This document shows positions 1 through 11,800 of a stretch of 64,000 bases of DNA, piece after piece. The DNA comes from Pseudeuparius sepicola (taxonomy: Eukaryota; Arthropoda; Insecta; Coleoptera; Anthribidae), in assembly GCA_963920635.1 (NCBI GenBank), contig OY987298.1:117542035-117606034 (forward strand), in the 5' to 3' direction. Numbering within the stretch: the first letter of the stretch is position 1; the number at the start of each line of letters is the position of its first letter. Made by a program: the position numbers and the translations under genes. The notes below the pieces were generated by a model, which was not told the DNA's origin, did no database searches, and saw only the letters and a list, made by a program, of their open reading frames with translations.

Positions 1-403
1 CAAGGTATCTTTAAATCAAAATTAAAATATTATACCATGAGAAAATCAATAGCTGTCTAATTTGACAATTCACTGGTTATGAAGTAACTTGTCGGCAACT
101 CTTGGTTAACAAATGACTTAAAACACAATGCAAATGTCATTGTTGTGTCAACACTTTGCTTATAGAAAGATAGCCACAGGAAACTTTGCCACCAAATTTG
201 ACAGCTATTGTTACTCTTTACATAATATCACAGAATAAATAACATAATAAGCCTACTTAAGAACATGTGTCAGAAATAAGTCAAAAAACCCCAATTTCAA
301 TTTATAAAAAAAATAGCCAGTATTTTAAACATAAATTGCTTTCTAATACAATCTCTTTGCAATGCAGATTAACGTAAAATCAAATAATATGCACAATATT
401 TAC

Positions 404-555
404 CTCTTTAGAATATCTTCTAAAAAAAATTCATCTAACGTCTGTGATAATATTGTACAATAACAGTCCAAACTCGTTGCCTTGTCCGATACTGTCACCA
501 AGAATATTCTATCAGCTCCAGAAATCGCACTAAAATCGCGTTATAACCTTCAACT
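404..555 (-). other. Probable non-coding first exon of the heat-shock-promoted gene
   Basis: Downstream of the TATA box on the minus strand runs about 150 nt without a usable reading frame: its only ATG opens a five-codon frame ending in TAG. It stops at a good splice donor, AAAGAG|GTAAAT, at 404. The remaining 400 bp to the window edge would be intron 1. This first-exon and intron layout is known for insect Hsp83. The TSS position is estimated only from TATA spacing. Confidence 0.45.
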
Positions 556-580
556 TACTTCCAGGCCCAATCCCCACGGC

Positions 581-683
581 TTATATACTCAAGTGGAAGG
601 CTGGAGACTATTCTAGAATATTCGTGACCAATGATAGATGCACAAATCATAAAGTTCTAGAAAATTTCTAGAAACTTATGGAA
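581..683 (-). promoter_or_regulatory. Heat-shock-type promoter (HSEs, CCAAT, TATA) reading leftwards
   Basis: Read on the minus strand, this stretch has a TATA box (GTATATAAG, about 581-589), a CCAAT motif (ATTGG, about 628-633) and clustered heat-shock elements. One HSE is a perfect alternating TTCtaGAAtaTTC at 611-623. A second cluster at 655-683 has TTC/GAA blocks at 655, 660, 666, 671 and 681. The order HSE-CCAAT-TATA and the 30-100 bp spacing are those of an HSF-driven promoter. The expected start of transcription is near 555. The gene itself lies left of the window, so its product is not visible; a 5' non-coding exon followed by an intron would suit an Hsp83/Hsp90 gene, but that is inference. 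Confidence 0.65.
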
Positions 684-720
684 GCTCTACAGGGAAAACA
701 ATGAAAACTAAAAGAAAATT

Positions 721-800
721 GGGCCCTGGGGGCCTCAGGCCATCAAAGATGCACTGGCGGCGATAGGGCGCCCGCAGAGCCCGCCGGAAGGGGGCCCAAA
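721..800. repeat. GC-rich transposon fragment with GGGCCC ends
   Basis: An 80-bp GC-rich island in AT-rich sequence begins TTGGGCCCTGG and ends GGGGGCCCAA, so its ends are inverted copies of each other. It is probably a small non-autonomous DNA element or its remnant. No target duplication was found. Confidence 0.3.
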
Positions 801-1889
801 AACTGATCTATCCACGAATATTAATTTTTGCAAAATATTAACGCTGTTAGGCTGAAAATTCCATACCTACCTTTTTTGGCCAATCAGAGGCTCGTTTTTT
901 GCTTCGTTGTCATGACAATTCAAAAAATTTCCGGAAATATTCTCACTTGCTCTAGGCAGCGGGAGGTAATTACAGCGGAATTTTTTTTGACAAATGTCAT
1001 TATTATAATGTGACATTGTAACAATTAGATACCCGACAAAAATTTTGATAATAATTTGTAAGTATGGAATTTTCTTACCGAATCCCCCACGTTCTTGAAT
1101 TAATATCCGCAAATTTTTCTCTAACAAGAATTTTTTAAGAAAATTCGTGTACTCGAAAAATTTCCGGCAATAATTCAAGCACTAGGGCGATTACTAGTGA
1201 AAATCGGTGTCGACCAAACGACTTGGAAGATTTTTATTTCAGGAAACAATTAGCAGATTGTGAGGAAATTATTAAAACACCCCGAAAAACACGAGAAAAA
1301 TGCCATTTTTTTGTCAAATTTTGTGCGTTTGAAGTGCTTTTAGTTTCCCTTTTAAACTTTTATAGAGGTAATAATTACAAAAAATATTTACTTCTGTTGT
1401 TGAGTACTTTTGTACACTCTGTTACTGCGAAATAAGATATGTGATTTTTTTATTAACCTATCACAGTGCCATGTTTTTTATCTTCCCTGCATATTTTGAC
1501 CAATTTTTACGGCTTTTGCCGGCCGGTTGTATGTTTGTAGCAGATAGCGTCAATTGACTTCAGATCAATTTTTCTGAAATTAATTTATACCTACTTAATT
1601 CAACACTAGTAAAAGAGCTATTTTTTTAAATCAAATTTTTGATTTATTTTTTCTTCAAAGTTACGGGCAATTTAGAGATTAGAAGGTATTTAGTATGCCG
1701 TCCGTCCCAGCGTTGGTAGCTCCGTTTTATCTTAAAAATTGGCGTATTATTAGGACAAATAGCGGAATTTTCAATTTTTATACAACCAATACATCAATTC
1801 TGCGACGTCACGTGATGTTTTTTTTTACTAAGCACCAGACAGATTTTAGCAATGGTAAGATTTTATATTTGGCAATTAGTAGATGAGGG

Positions 1890-2137
1890 CAGTGGCGCAC
1901 CCAGAAAATACGATTGGGGGGGCCCAACGGCCCAACTAAAAAGTTTGACGTATTGCATACAAAATATGTTATGATTAAAAAAAATTTCCAGGCCAGGTCT
2001 CGGATTGGGAAAATAATTGCCGAGAGTCGCACAGAGGACAGTACATCTACGATACCACCCTCGAGAATTTGTTAAAATATGAGGACTGGGAAGGCGCCAG
2101 GCCCCTTGCCCCCCCCCCCCCCCTGGGTGCGCCACTG
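1890..2137. mobile_element. 248-bp hAT-like non-autonomous element
   Basis: The ends are perfect 15-bp inverted repeats CAGTGGCGCACCCAG (1890-1904 and 2123-2137), each followed inwards by a G or C run. CAGNG termini are typical of hAT elements. No coding sequence is present and no matching 8-bp flank was found, so the copy is old or its flank has changed. It lies in the putative LGR intron upstream of the TM2 exon. Confidence 0.6.
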
Positions 2138-2288
2138 ATATTTGTATTATTCGGAGTGGCGGAGCCCCTTTTATTATATTTAATAAATATTTTTCTTTGG
2201 AAAAATTGTTTCAGTGATCATGATTTTGAAAATAATAAATTGATAACATAAATTGTTTCTTTTTTATTCAAAAAATTGCTACCCTCCA

Positions 2289-2318
2289 ATTATTATTATT
2301 ATTATTATTATTATTATT
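2289..2318. repeat. ATT microsatellite
   Basis: About ten uninterrupted ATT units. Confidence 0.9.
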
Positions 2319-2873
2319 TCCTAAATATTCTTTAATATTGGATATGGCTGTGTCGGGCAGTGTGATTGTCATTTGTTTTATTTTTCAACTTTTCAGGAAC
2401 CCGAATTTTAAAATTTCAAGCGGTTGTAAAGAAATGACCATACGGTATTTTTCAATAGAAATTGATACATAAGCATTTTAGGAGATGCCGAATAAGATGG
2501 AATAGTCAGATCTTTGGGGAAAAAATCGCTAATATGACTTTCCGAAATTTGGGGGTATAAGCATGATCGTAGTAGGCCATGAGTGTTAGGATTCATGTGT
2601 GTTTTTGGTTCAAAAAGTCCTGTTCCGAACCCTCTTCAAACCAAAAAAAATTATGCCTCTAAACTAATCATAAAAATTATAAAACTGTAAGTAAGTAGAA
2701 TACCGAAACTCAAAATTTATTTGAGTAGGTTAGAAAACAGTGCAAACATATTCATTGAAAGCTGATATAACAACTTTAGAGGCATTTTTCGTTACACTAT
2801 ATTTTTACTCAATGATGAAACTTTAAAAAATGCTGAGTGTATTTAGATAATGCAATAAATGATTTATTTACAG

Positions 2874-5800
2874 ATTTCTCATATGCAATTTAGCGTTTGC
2901 TGACTTCTGTATGGGGCTATATCTACTTCTGATAGCAAGTATGGACTGCCACTCAGTTGGAACGTATTTCAATTTTGCTTTTAACTGGCAATATGGTAAG
3001 GTGTTATCTTTAATTAAAAGTAAAAAATAGTGTCTTAATTTATTGTTCCCTAGGCTTAGGGTGTCAAATTGCTGGGTTTTTGACTGTCTTCGCCAGCCAT
3101 CTCTCGATATTTACGTTGACTGTGATAACTTTGGAAAGGTGGTTTGCAATAACTTACGCCATGCATTTAACTAGAAGAATAAGGTTAGGAGCAGCGACAA
3201 AAGTCATGGTCGGTGGGTGGCTCTACTCTATTTTTATATCTTCGTTGCCATTGTTCGGAGTGAGCAACTATAGTAGCACAAGGTAATTGAAAATTGTTGT
3301 CATATTAGAATATTATGTTAATTAACTTTTTAAATTTGTACAAATATGATGATAATTACTGACATTAATTCCTTGCAATGTTCCTGAATGTTGTTAGGGA
3401 CTTAGTTTGAGAGCCAATTATATCTTCGGTGCCGAAGAAATATTATACCTACTTCCCTTTGGATGGATAGATCGTTTATATTCGTTTATATTCGCATATT
3501 CTACTTTTAAGTGTATACAAATCGATAAAAATGTATTTTGTGAGATATTTTCAAAAACCTTTTTTTTTTCGAAAGGCCTTCAAAAAACGCTTCTTTTGAC
3601 GTTTTTACTTTTGTCAAAATGCAAATCCAGGGACGGCTACGATTTTTTTTATACCCCGATTTTCACAAAAACCATTTAGCGATTTTTTTATTTAAAATCT
3701 GACACAACAGCTTTAATCAGGACACCCCAAAACCCCCATATACTAAATTTGAACAAAAATGTACAGGGTGTTCGGTTCTACACCGTGTTAAAGTTGAGCA
3801 AAATAGGGACTTCAAAGGCACCTGGCGAGTCAAGCGTGCCATGGAATTATTTCAAAACAGTGGAAGAATTAACAGGACCACCCAATGTGTTGATGGAAGA
3901 AATTACATAATGTTTTCTCTACAGCGTCTCAAATTTCCGATTTTTTTCGAATTTTATGCTGGTCAAGTTTGCCTTAGATTATTGAAACAATGTTACTAAA
4001 TGTAAAATAAATTAAATTAAAAAATATATATAAAGAGTCATTCAGTCATTTCCCTTGTGTTTACCAACAATATTCTAGTTTTTGTTAGGTAATAATTTTA
4101 AAAAATCTGTCCAGACAATTTAAATTTTTAATAAAAATATTCGCAAAAATCAGATCTGCCATGGAAATTAAAAAACAAGTCAATACAATAAATTTGACAT
4201 TTCTGTTAATCTTAATTTTTGGCCAACTTGACCAGCATAAAATTCGGAAATTTGTGACGCTGTAGAGAAAAACATCCTGTATATTTCTTCTTGCAATTTC
4301 TTCCATCAACACTTTGGGTGGTCCTGTTAATTCTTTCACTATTTGAAATAATTCCATGGCACGCTTGACTCGCCAGGTGCCTTTGAAGTCCCTATTTTGC
4401 TCAACTTTAACACGGTGTAGAACCGAACACCCTCTACATTTTTTGTTCAAATTTAGTATATGGGGGTTTTGGGGTGTCCTGATGAACGCTGTTGTGTCAG
4501 ATTTTAAATAAAAAAATCGCTAAATGGTTTTTGTGAAAATCGGGGTATAAAAAAACCGCAGCCGACAAAAGTAAAAACGTCAAATTAAGCGTTTTTTGAA
4601 GACCTTTCGAACAAAAAAAGATTTTTGAAAATATCTCACAAAATACATTTTTTATCGATTTGTATACACTTAAAAGTAGACACCCTGTATATATTGGTAG
4701 AATATACCAAAAAATCAGTTGAGATCAATCTATCGATACATTTTATTTCACCAGATTGTAAAAAATCAAGAACCGAGTTTTATAAGTAGCCGATCACAAA
4801 TACATACAATACAATTGGAGTCTACAATAATTCGAACAAAGACAAAGTAATACAACAGGAAAAAACATTTCATTATATTTCAAATCTAGCAAGTTCGGTG
4901 GCGTTTCATACAGACTATTGTTGCGTGTGTGTCTAATGTTCAAATATAGTAGTAAAGCTGTATTGTTGTTATATTCCAGCATATGCCTGCCGATGGACAT
5001 CAATACCGTCATCGACAAAGTCTACCTATATGGCATTATCATCATAAACGGCATCGCCTTCATCAGCATCGCCGTCTGCTACGGTCAGATCTACTTCAGC
5101 CTCGAGTACGAGACGCGCCGCTCCAACACGTCTGGAGAGCTGAGCATCGCCAAGAAGATGTCACTTCTCATCCTAACCGACTTTGCCACGTGGGCGCCCA
5201 TCGCGTTCTTCGCACTGTCTGCCTTGGCCGGGTACCCGCTGATCGGAGTCACAAAATCGAAGATCTTGCTGGTGTTCTTCTACCCGCTGAACGCATGCGC
5301 CAATCCGTACCTGTACGCGCTGATAACGGCGCAATTTAGAAAGGACCTCTACACGGTCGTGTCCAGGTTAGTACCTACGCTACGATCTCGTTAGTACCTA
5401 CGCTACGACGACGTGCTACAAGCAATTTAGGAATGGCAGCTTTGGGGGATTATATGACAGGGTTCAGTATAGAATACATAACATCATTTATATGGCTGAA
5501 TCCCAAGTTTGATGATAGTAGAGAAAAAAGAAGAGGTGATCTAAAAGGGTAACTGTTTCAGATAAAATACACAAACACAAAGTGTTGCGATACACCAGCA
5601 AATTGAAGTAAATTTTTATTTATGGCTTGGTTTAGATTTTGCAAAACGTTTTGCTCCTTAAATAATAAAAATAAGTTGCTCTATTCACTCAAACTTTTTA
5701 TTCACTCAAACTTTTTTACGAAAATTTACTAGGATAAACTGCGTCTTTTTTCACATCCTGGTGAACATATGTGAAGAGAGTTAATCGATGGTTGACATAA

Positions 5801-8800
5801 GTGGAGACTTTCCAGATGCATGGAAAGTTACAAGTTAAAAGTTGATAATTCAATAAAATGTGAAGAATCTCTTGTTATAAACGCCCAGTCCGGTCCTGCC
5901 GGACCTCCTAGGTGTTTATAGTCGCCCTCGCTTCTCAAAAAGATGTATTATAGTACCTACCTATGTAACGCTTTCCTTTGGTCACGGCTAGCGGGCGCAG
6001 TTTTCGATATTTTAAGTCCAAATTTCGCCCGTTGCCGCAAAAAATAAGTGCCACATTGCTATTGAAGGGCGCCTGAAGCGAAAAAGCCGTTCCGCCGTTT
6101 GAGCCATTTTCCGATTTGGTACGCGTCGGGGAGGGAGTCGAATTTGGCGCGCCGAGCTGAGCAAGTAAAAGTAAAGTTCCTATATAAAAATCGAGCAACA
6201 CTTAGGCCTGGCGTAAACAAGATCACGCCAGAGCCGCACTGAGGCACGACCTTTATTTAATTTAAGTTTACAATTGTTTACATAACAATATAGCAGAAAA
6301 AATAATTATTGATGGCTTAATTAAAATGGTTCAAAACATCGATAAACTTATTTGTGGCAGTGTCTAAATAGCTGAGAACAACAAGATAAAACCGCGTAAA
6401 TATACTTTTGCCATCGAGTACGTCCCTGTTGCCAGGCTCGCTGAACACGTGTTTCTATTTACGCCGGAAGTCTCCGAACGATTTTAAAATGCATGCCAAT
6501 TATTGTACACGATAAATTTGAACTACCAAATGACGATTTACCGATTGGCATGCAGTTCTGTGGTGCAGAACATGGTCAAAAGTTAATGCGAAAAGTGCAA
6601 CAAATGTCAGGTTATTTTAGATATGAGCAACCTCATGGAAAGAATTTACAGAAGCGGATATAGCCGACTGGGTAAAGGCGCGTACCTAGAAAACTTCATT
6701 TATTTCATCGTAGGTTCAAATCCCACACTATTATTTTTCTTCTTTTTTTTTAATTATCAACGAAAATTCAGATTTTAATTTTTATTTTTATTGTATAATG
6801 TTATAATAGTAAACGATACAATCTGCATTTTTGCTGATAATCATAATAATCTTTTGGAGACATCGCTTTTTCATGCAAACGGAAATCATGGCATTTATAT
6901 TCTTATATATGATTGCCATGCATTTTTGAGGCACTATTTAATTTGATTAAGGATGTAGGGATTAATTATTATTTAGAATGGAAGGTAGAAAAAATACAGA
7001 AAATTGATCAGTTGTTATTAACATTAAATAAGTTGCGATTAAATAGGCCTCAACTATATTTAGCACAGAGATTTGGAGTCTCACAAGTTTCAGGTTTTTT
7101 ATATGGGCGATTGTCAAAAAGTTATTAAAAAACAAGACTTTTATCACGAAATGTTAGTAATGACTATACAGGGAGTAGCAAAAAATGGTCAGTCCTTATT
7201 TCCATCTTCCGGTTTGACTGGAAGTGAGTATTACTTTGACAATTATGTTTTTTTTTAAATCTGAACATTTCAAAAATTGAAAAATTTTTATTTGGTCGCA
7301 AAAAAGAAAATCTGATTTTTTTCAATCAGATATTTTTGAGGGACGCGTAAGGGATGTATTAGAATATAATAGAGTATACTGATTTTTTTGTGTAAATCAA
7401 TGTCAGTCTCAAATATATTTTTGGAGGACACATTAGGGATGTAGGAGTAGGTATAGAAAATAGTATATTTCCTAACAAGTGCGGAAAGTGCCACTTTTCC
7501 GCACGTGATTGCAGTTGGCTGAACGACGCGTAGTGGAATTCAGCCAAGAAATAGAGTGTGGAAAAGACACTTTCCGCAAGAGTTAGGAACACTATTTTTT
7601 CTACAAGTGTGCGGAAAAGCAAAGAAATTAAAAGTACACTTTTCCGCACGCTTGTAGAAAAAACATGTAGGGGTGCCGTGGGTAACCACAGTGGCGTCGC
7701 AAAAAATCCAAGAAAAAAATATTTTTCTTTTGTGGAAATCAATCTCAATCTCAAAGATATTTTTGGGAGACGCATAGGGAATGTAGTAATATAGAAAAAA
7801 AACTGTAGGAGATGCCTTGACACACGACATATGCGTGGCAAAAAATTCAAAAAATCTTATTTTGTGTAAATCAATCTCAATCTCAAAGATATTTTTAGAA
7901 GGCGCACAGGGAATATAGTAATATAGAGAAAAACCTGTAGGGGGTTCCGTGACAAACGACAGTGGCGTAGCAAAAAAATACCAAAAGTCTTATTTTTGTG
8001 TAGGTAAATCAATCTTAATCTCAAAGATATTTTTGGGAGGCGCATAGGGCATGGAGTAATATAGAAAAACCCTGTAGGAGGTGCCGTGACAAACGACATT
8101 GGCATCGCAATATTTCGCAATATTTTCGCAATATTTTTGGAAGACATACCTACATAGGGGATGTTGGAATATAGAAAAAAACCTGCAGGGGTGCTGTGAC
8201 AAACAACGGTGGCGTCGCAAAGAAATCCCAAAATCTTAGTTTTGTGTAAATCAATCTCAGTAAAGATATTTTTGGGAGACGCATAGGGGATGTAGTAATA
8301 TAGAAAAACCTGTAGGACGTGTCGTGACAAACGACATTGGCGTCGCAAAAAATCTAAAAAATCTTATTTTTGTGTAAATCAATCTTATTCTCAAAGGTAT
8401 TTTTGGAAGACGCATAGGGGATGTAGTAATAAAGAAAAAAACTGTAGGGTTGCTGTGACAAATAACAGTGGCGTCGCAAAAAATCCTAAAGAAAACTTTT
8501 TTGTGTAAATCAATCTCAATTTGAAATATATAAATATAAGATGATTATCCATTCGTATTAATTTACTTTATATTTATATTACTAATTTCTTACAGATGCG
8601 GTTTGTGTAGAAAAAGGGCAGAACAGTTCAAACTGTCTGAAACAACTCCAACAACAAAACCAATGCCCTTGCTGCATAGTACAAATTCCAATGGCCCAAA
8701 AAACGATAAGTTAGAGGTAGCATTCTTATGAGGCTGTGATACGCTTCTTTAATTAGTTGTATGTTTTAATTAGGTGGGATGTATTAACAGAAAATACAAA

Positions 8801-11800
8801 TTTGAAAGTGTTCGGAGAGAAAACTTACATTTATTTCTAAGTTTTTTAGAAAAAGGTTGATGAAAAGTTTTACTGTCCAAATAATTAGATTGCAAAACGA
8901 GAATTTTGCTTTAAATACAAGTACAGGGTGTCCCAGTTAAGATGTTACAAGCGATTTTCTCGGTAAATTTATCCGGTATTCAAGTGTGCGATGCAGATTT
9001 TTTATCCCTTTAAAAGTCGAATAAAAAATGCAACAACGTCGCCATCTTGATTTTTTCCGATTATTTTGCGATACCTAACTTTTTTGTTTGAAATTCAATT
9101 GTTTTTCTTGGCATCATTCAATTCCTTGGGAAAAACTGCGCACAAGTTTAGTTTTTGAACCTCCAATTTATCTTAAAAATTACCGGGATAGTCGCTCGTA
9201 ACATCTTAATTAGAACTCCCTGTACAGAGTGATCAAAAAGTAAAAACCCACCTTTTTCGATTTCTTAGGAATAGTTATAAGGAAGAAATATTCGCTAACT
9301 GGCCCTAACATAAGATATGAAATTGAGTTGACTGACAAGAAAGCCTGAACAAAAAACCGGAAATAAATGAAAGAACTATAAGAAATTATTGATTGGCTAG
9401 TAGCTATTCAAATGCCATACCGTCAACATTTGTACAAGCCTTCACTCTTCTTTCAAATAAAAAATAAATAAATTCTTTGAAAAGACCGTAAAATTCAACT
9501 TCCTGGTTTATCAACCAGCGAACATTTTTTAATTCAGTTAAAAATAAAAAAGTTTCCCTCCTCCGAACACGAACACTAATCTGAGGACATACTGAAAACT
9601 AGAACACGGAAACTAGCAATTAATGGCTTACCTATGTCATTCGATACGAAATCAAAATGTCTTTCAGTGATGTTATTGTTGTACCTTGTACCCACTAGAG
9701 GCCCTGTATGACACAAAAAGTGACAGTTATTCGTTTTAACAGAGGTTGGACAACGATCGGATCTCTCTCTCTCTCTCTGGCGAGGGTCTTATTTTCCCTA
9801 TGAAATTCATTTTGTGCAACAGACATATATTTTTTCGCTCTTTCTAGCATTCCCCTATCAGCATGATGTATCAAAATTTGATTTTAAGGTTAAGCTAACG
9901 ACAGTTAACTGCCATAAGCGTAGGTAGATGAGGGCACAGTTTAAAATGTATAAAAATATAGATAAAACCAATAAATAGGTAAATAAGTTAGGTAGTAGTA
10001 TGTTATTTGCAAAGCTTCACTAATAATAATTATTGAAGTTTGAATGGACAAGTAAAGAAACATATAATTTGTTCCAAAATATCAGGATAAAAACATTTAT
10101 TAAATTTTTGTAGGAAGGTGGTAGGTAATGTAGATAGGTATGTACATAAAATTAAACAAGGCTCTAGCATACCAACTAACCAAACATTCGAATATTTCTT
10201 CAATAGGAATCGTAGCTGCAATAATAATTTTTATTACTTTTATTTAAAAATAAAAAAGGTCTTTTAAATGGTTTTACTATATGGTTTCGTTTCTTCAAAC
10301 TCTCTTCTTATACCTACCATCATAATTTTAAGACAATTAATACTAAAATTTGTACATAACAAAAAGTTGGAAAGTTTGTTTTGGTAATATGAATCAACCA
10401 CTAATAATAGGAATTAGGCTGAATAAAAAAATGAGTACCTAGGTATTTAATATCGATATATTAGTCTCTCATTCTTTTTTTTGTAAAATAAAAGTTAACA
10501 ACTTTTTAATCGGAGAGAGATCATCTACATTTCAATAAAGAAGAAAACAGTATTTTTGTTTTCAAAGATATATTATTGCAAGTAAATAGGAAAAATCAAA
10601 CTAGTACAAGTTCTCACAAATTTATACATATTTAATAATGGTTCTTTCTTGCTAAAGTCACGTTCATCAAACGTTGCAGGAGATGATCCTTTCTTCAGCA
10701 CAACCTGACACTCAAAATCCATGTCGGAGAAGTGAACCTGTGAAAGTTAAAGAACTGCTAATTAAACATAATAAAACGCTGCCATCAAATGCTATTTTTT
10801 TTATCAGCAAGAAATTTGTAATGGAATATAAGCTCACACATTTAACCGACTACACAAAAAGGGTTCTTTATATTCCCACCCGTGTTAACTTCTTTTTTGT
10901 CCGATTTTGTTGGTCCTGGTGTAAAATAAAGCTCCTTCAAAACTGCCTCTCTCTAACAGTTATTATAAATTCTAAAATATCTTTAGAAGTAAGATTTTGT
11001 AACTATTTTATTGCTATTTATTCGTGGCGTTTTTTCCTACAGGAGGTTTCGAAAAAATGTATTAGAACAAGTATTTACGAATTACATATTACACTCAACT
11101 TGCAACCAACTTTTTTCGTATTTTTTAGTTTTCTCCTTTGGAGAAGCAACGAAAATTAAAAAAAAAACAAAATAGGTCAAAAAATTATGGAGGTGGAAGT
11201 TTTGATGAGGAAGATCCTGTATAGTTTTCTGTAATACGTCTCTTCGTTGTGAGAATTTTGTAGTAGAAAAATTTCCTTTACGCAGTAACAAAATATTACT
11301 TATAAACCAATTCAAAGTTGTCACGCACAACTTATCTAATATATCCATATACATATACTTACATTTTTATTATTCCATGAAACGAAAAATGCCTATCCCG
11401 GTCCAGTAAATGTACCTAACAGGTTTTACCTCCTCGAATAAGGGCAAAAATTTTAATTTTATCTCTTTAACATTGGGAAATTTTCATAAGAATTCTAATA
11501 AGGGGTTTGTATAACCTTATGGACTTGAAAACAAATAGGTACCTACTAATATTTAATAGGTATTAATTTAGGTATCTTATGTTATGTTGCTGATGCAGAT
11601 TAAGAAAATTATTCTGAAGATTAAAATCACAGATCAAACAAAAAAATAAAAAGGAACTAGAGATACTTATGTAATTAAATTTACTTACCTCGCAAATTTT
11701 CGTATCATTTCCAACTCTCATGTTAGGGTATTTCATTTGCACCATCGTGCTCGTGCTTCTGCGCTTTTTGGAAATGGTGTTAAGAAAAATTCGTCTTGCT

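Noticed and set aside
4085..4450. 121-codon minus-strand frame
   Set aside because: Lies in the right arm of the foldback element; the equivalent left arm frame is broken.
4983..5339. 118-codon plus-strand frame
   Set aside because: A different frame of the LGR TM5-TM7 exon, open because that exon is GC-rich.
6656..6745. Functional tRNA gene
   Set aside because: A and B boxes are good, but the acceptor stem does not pair and the tail is SINE-like.
7359..8348. Long minus-strand frames of up to 163 codons
   Set aside because: They are translations of the 130-bp tandem array; the same peptide recurs in each unit and no family is recognised.
7290..8530. CRISPR array
   Set aside because: Repeat units are contiguous and diverged without unique spacers, and the genome is eukaryotic.
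10674..11159. 161-codon plus-strand frame
   Set aside because: It starts at a sense-strand ATG inside the hAT-type element opposite the THAP exon B; composition is Phe/Leu-rich and low in information.
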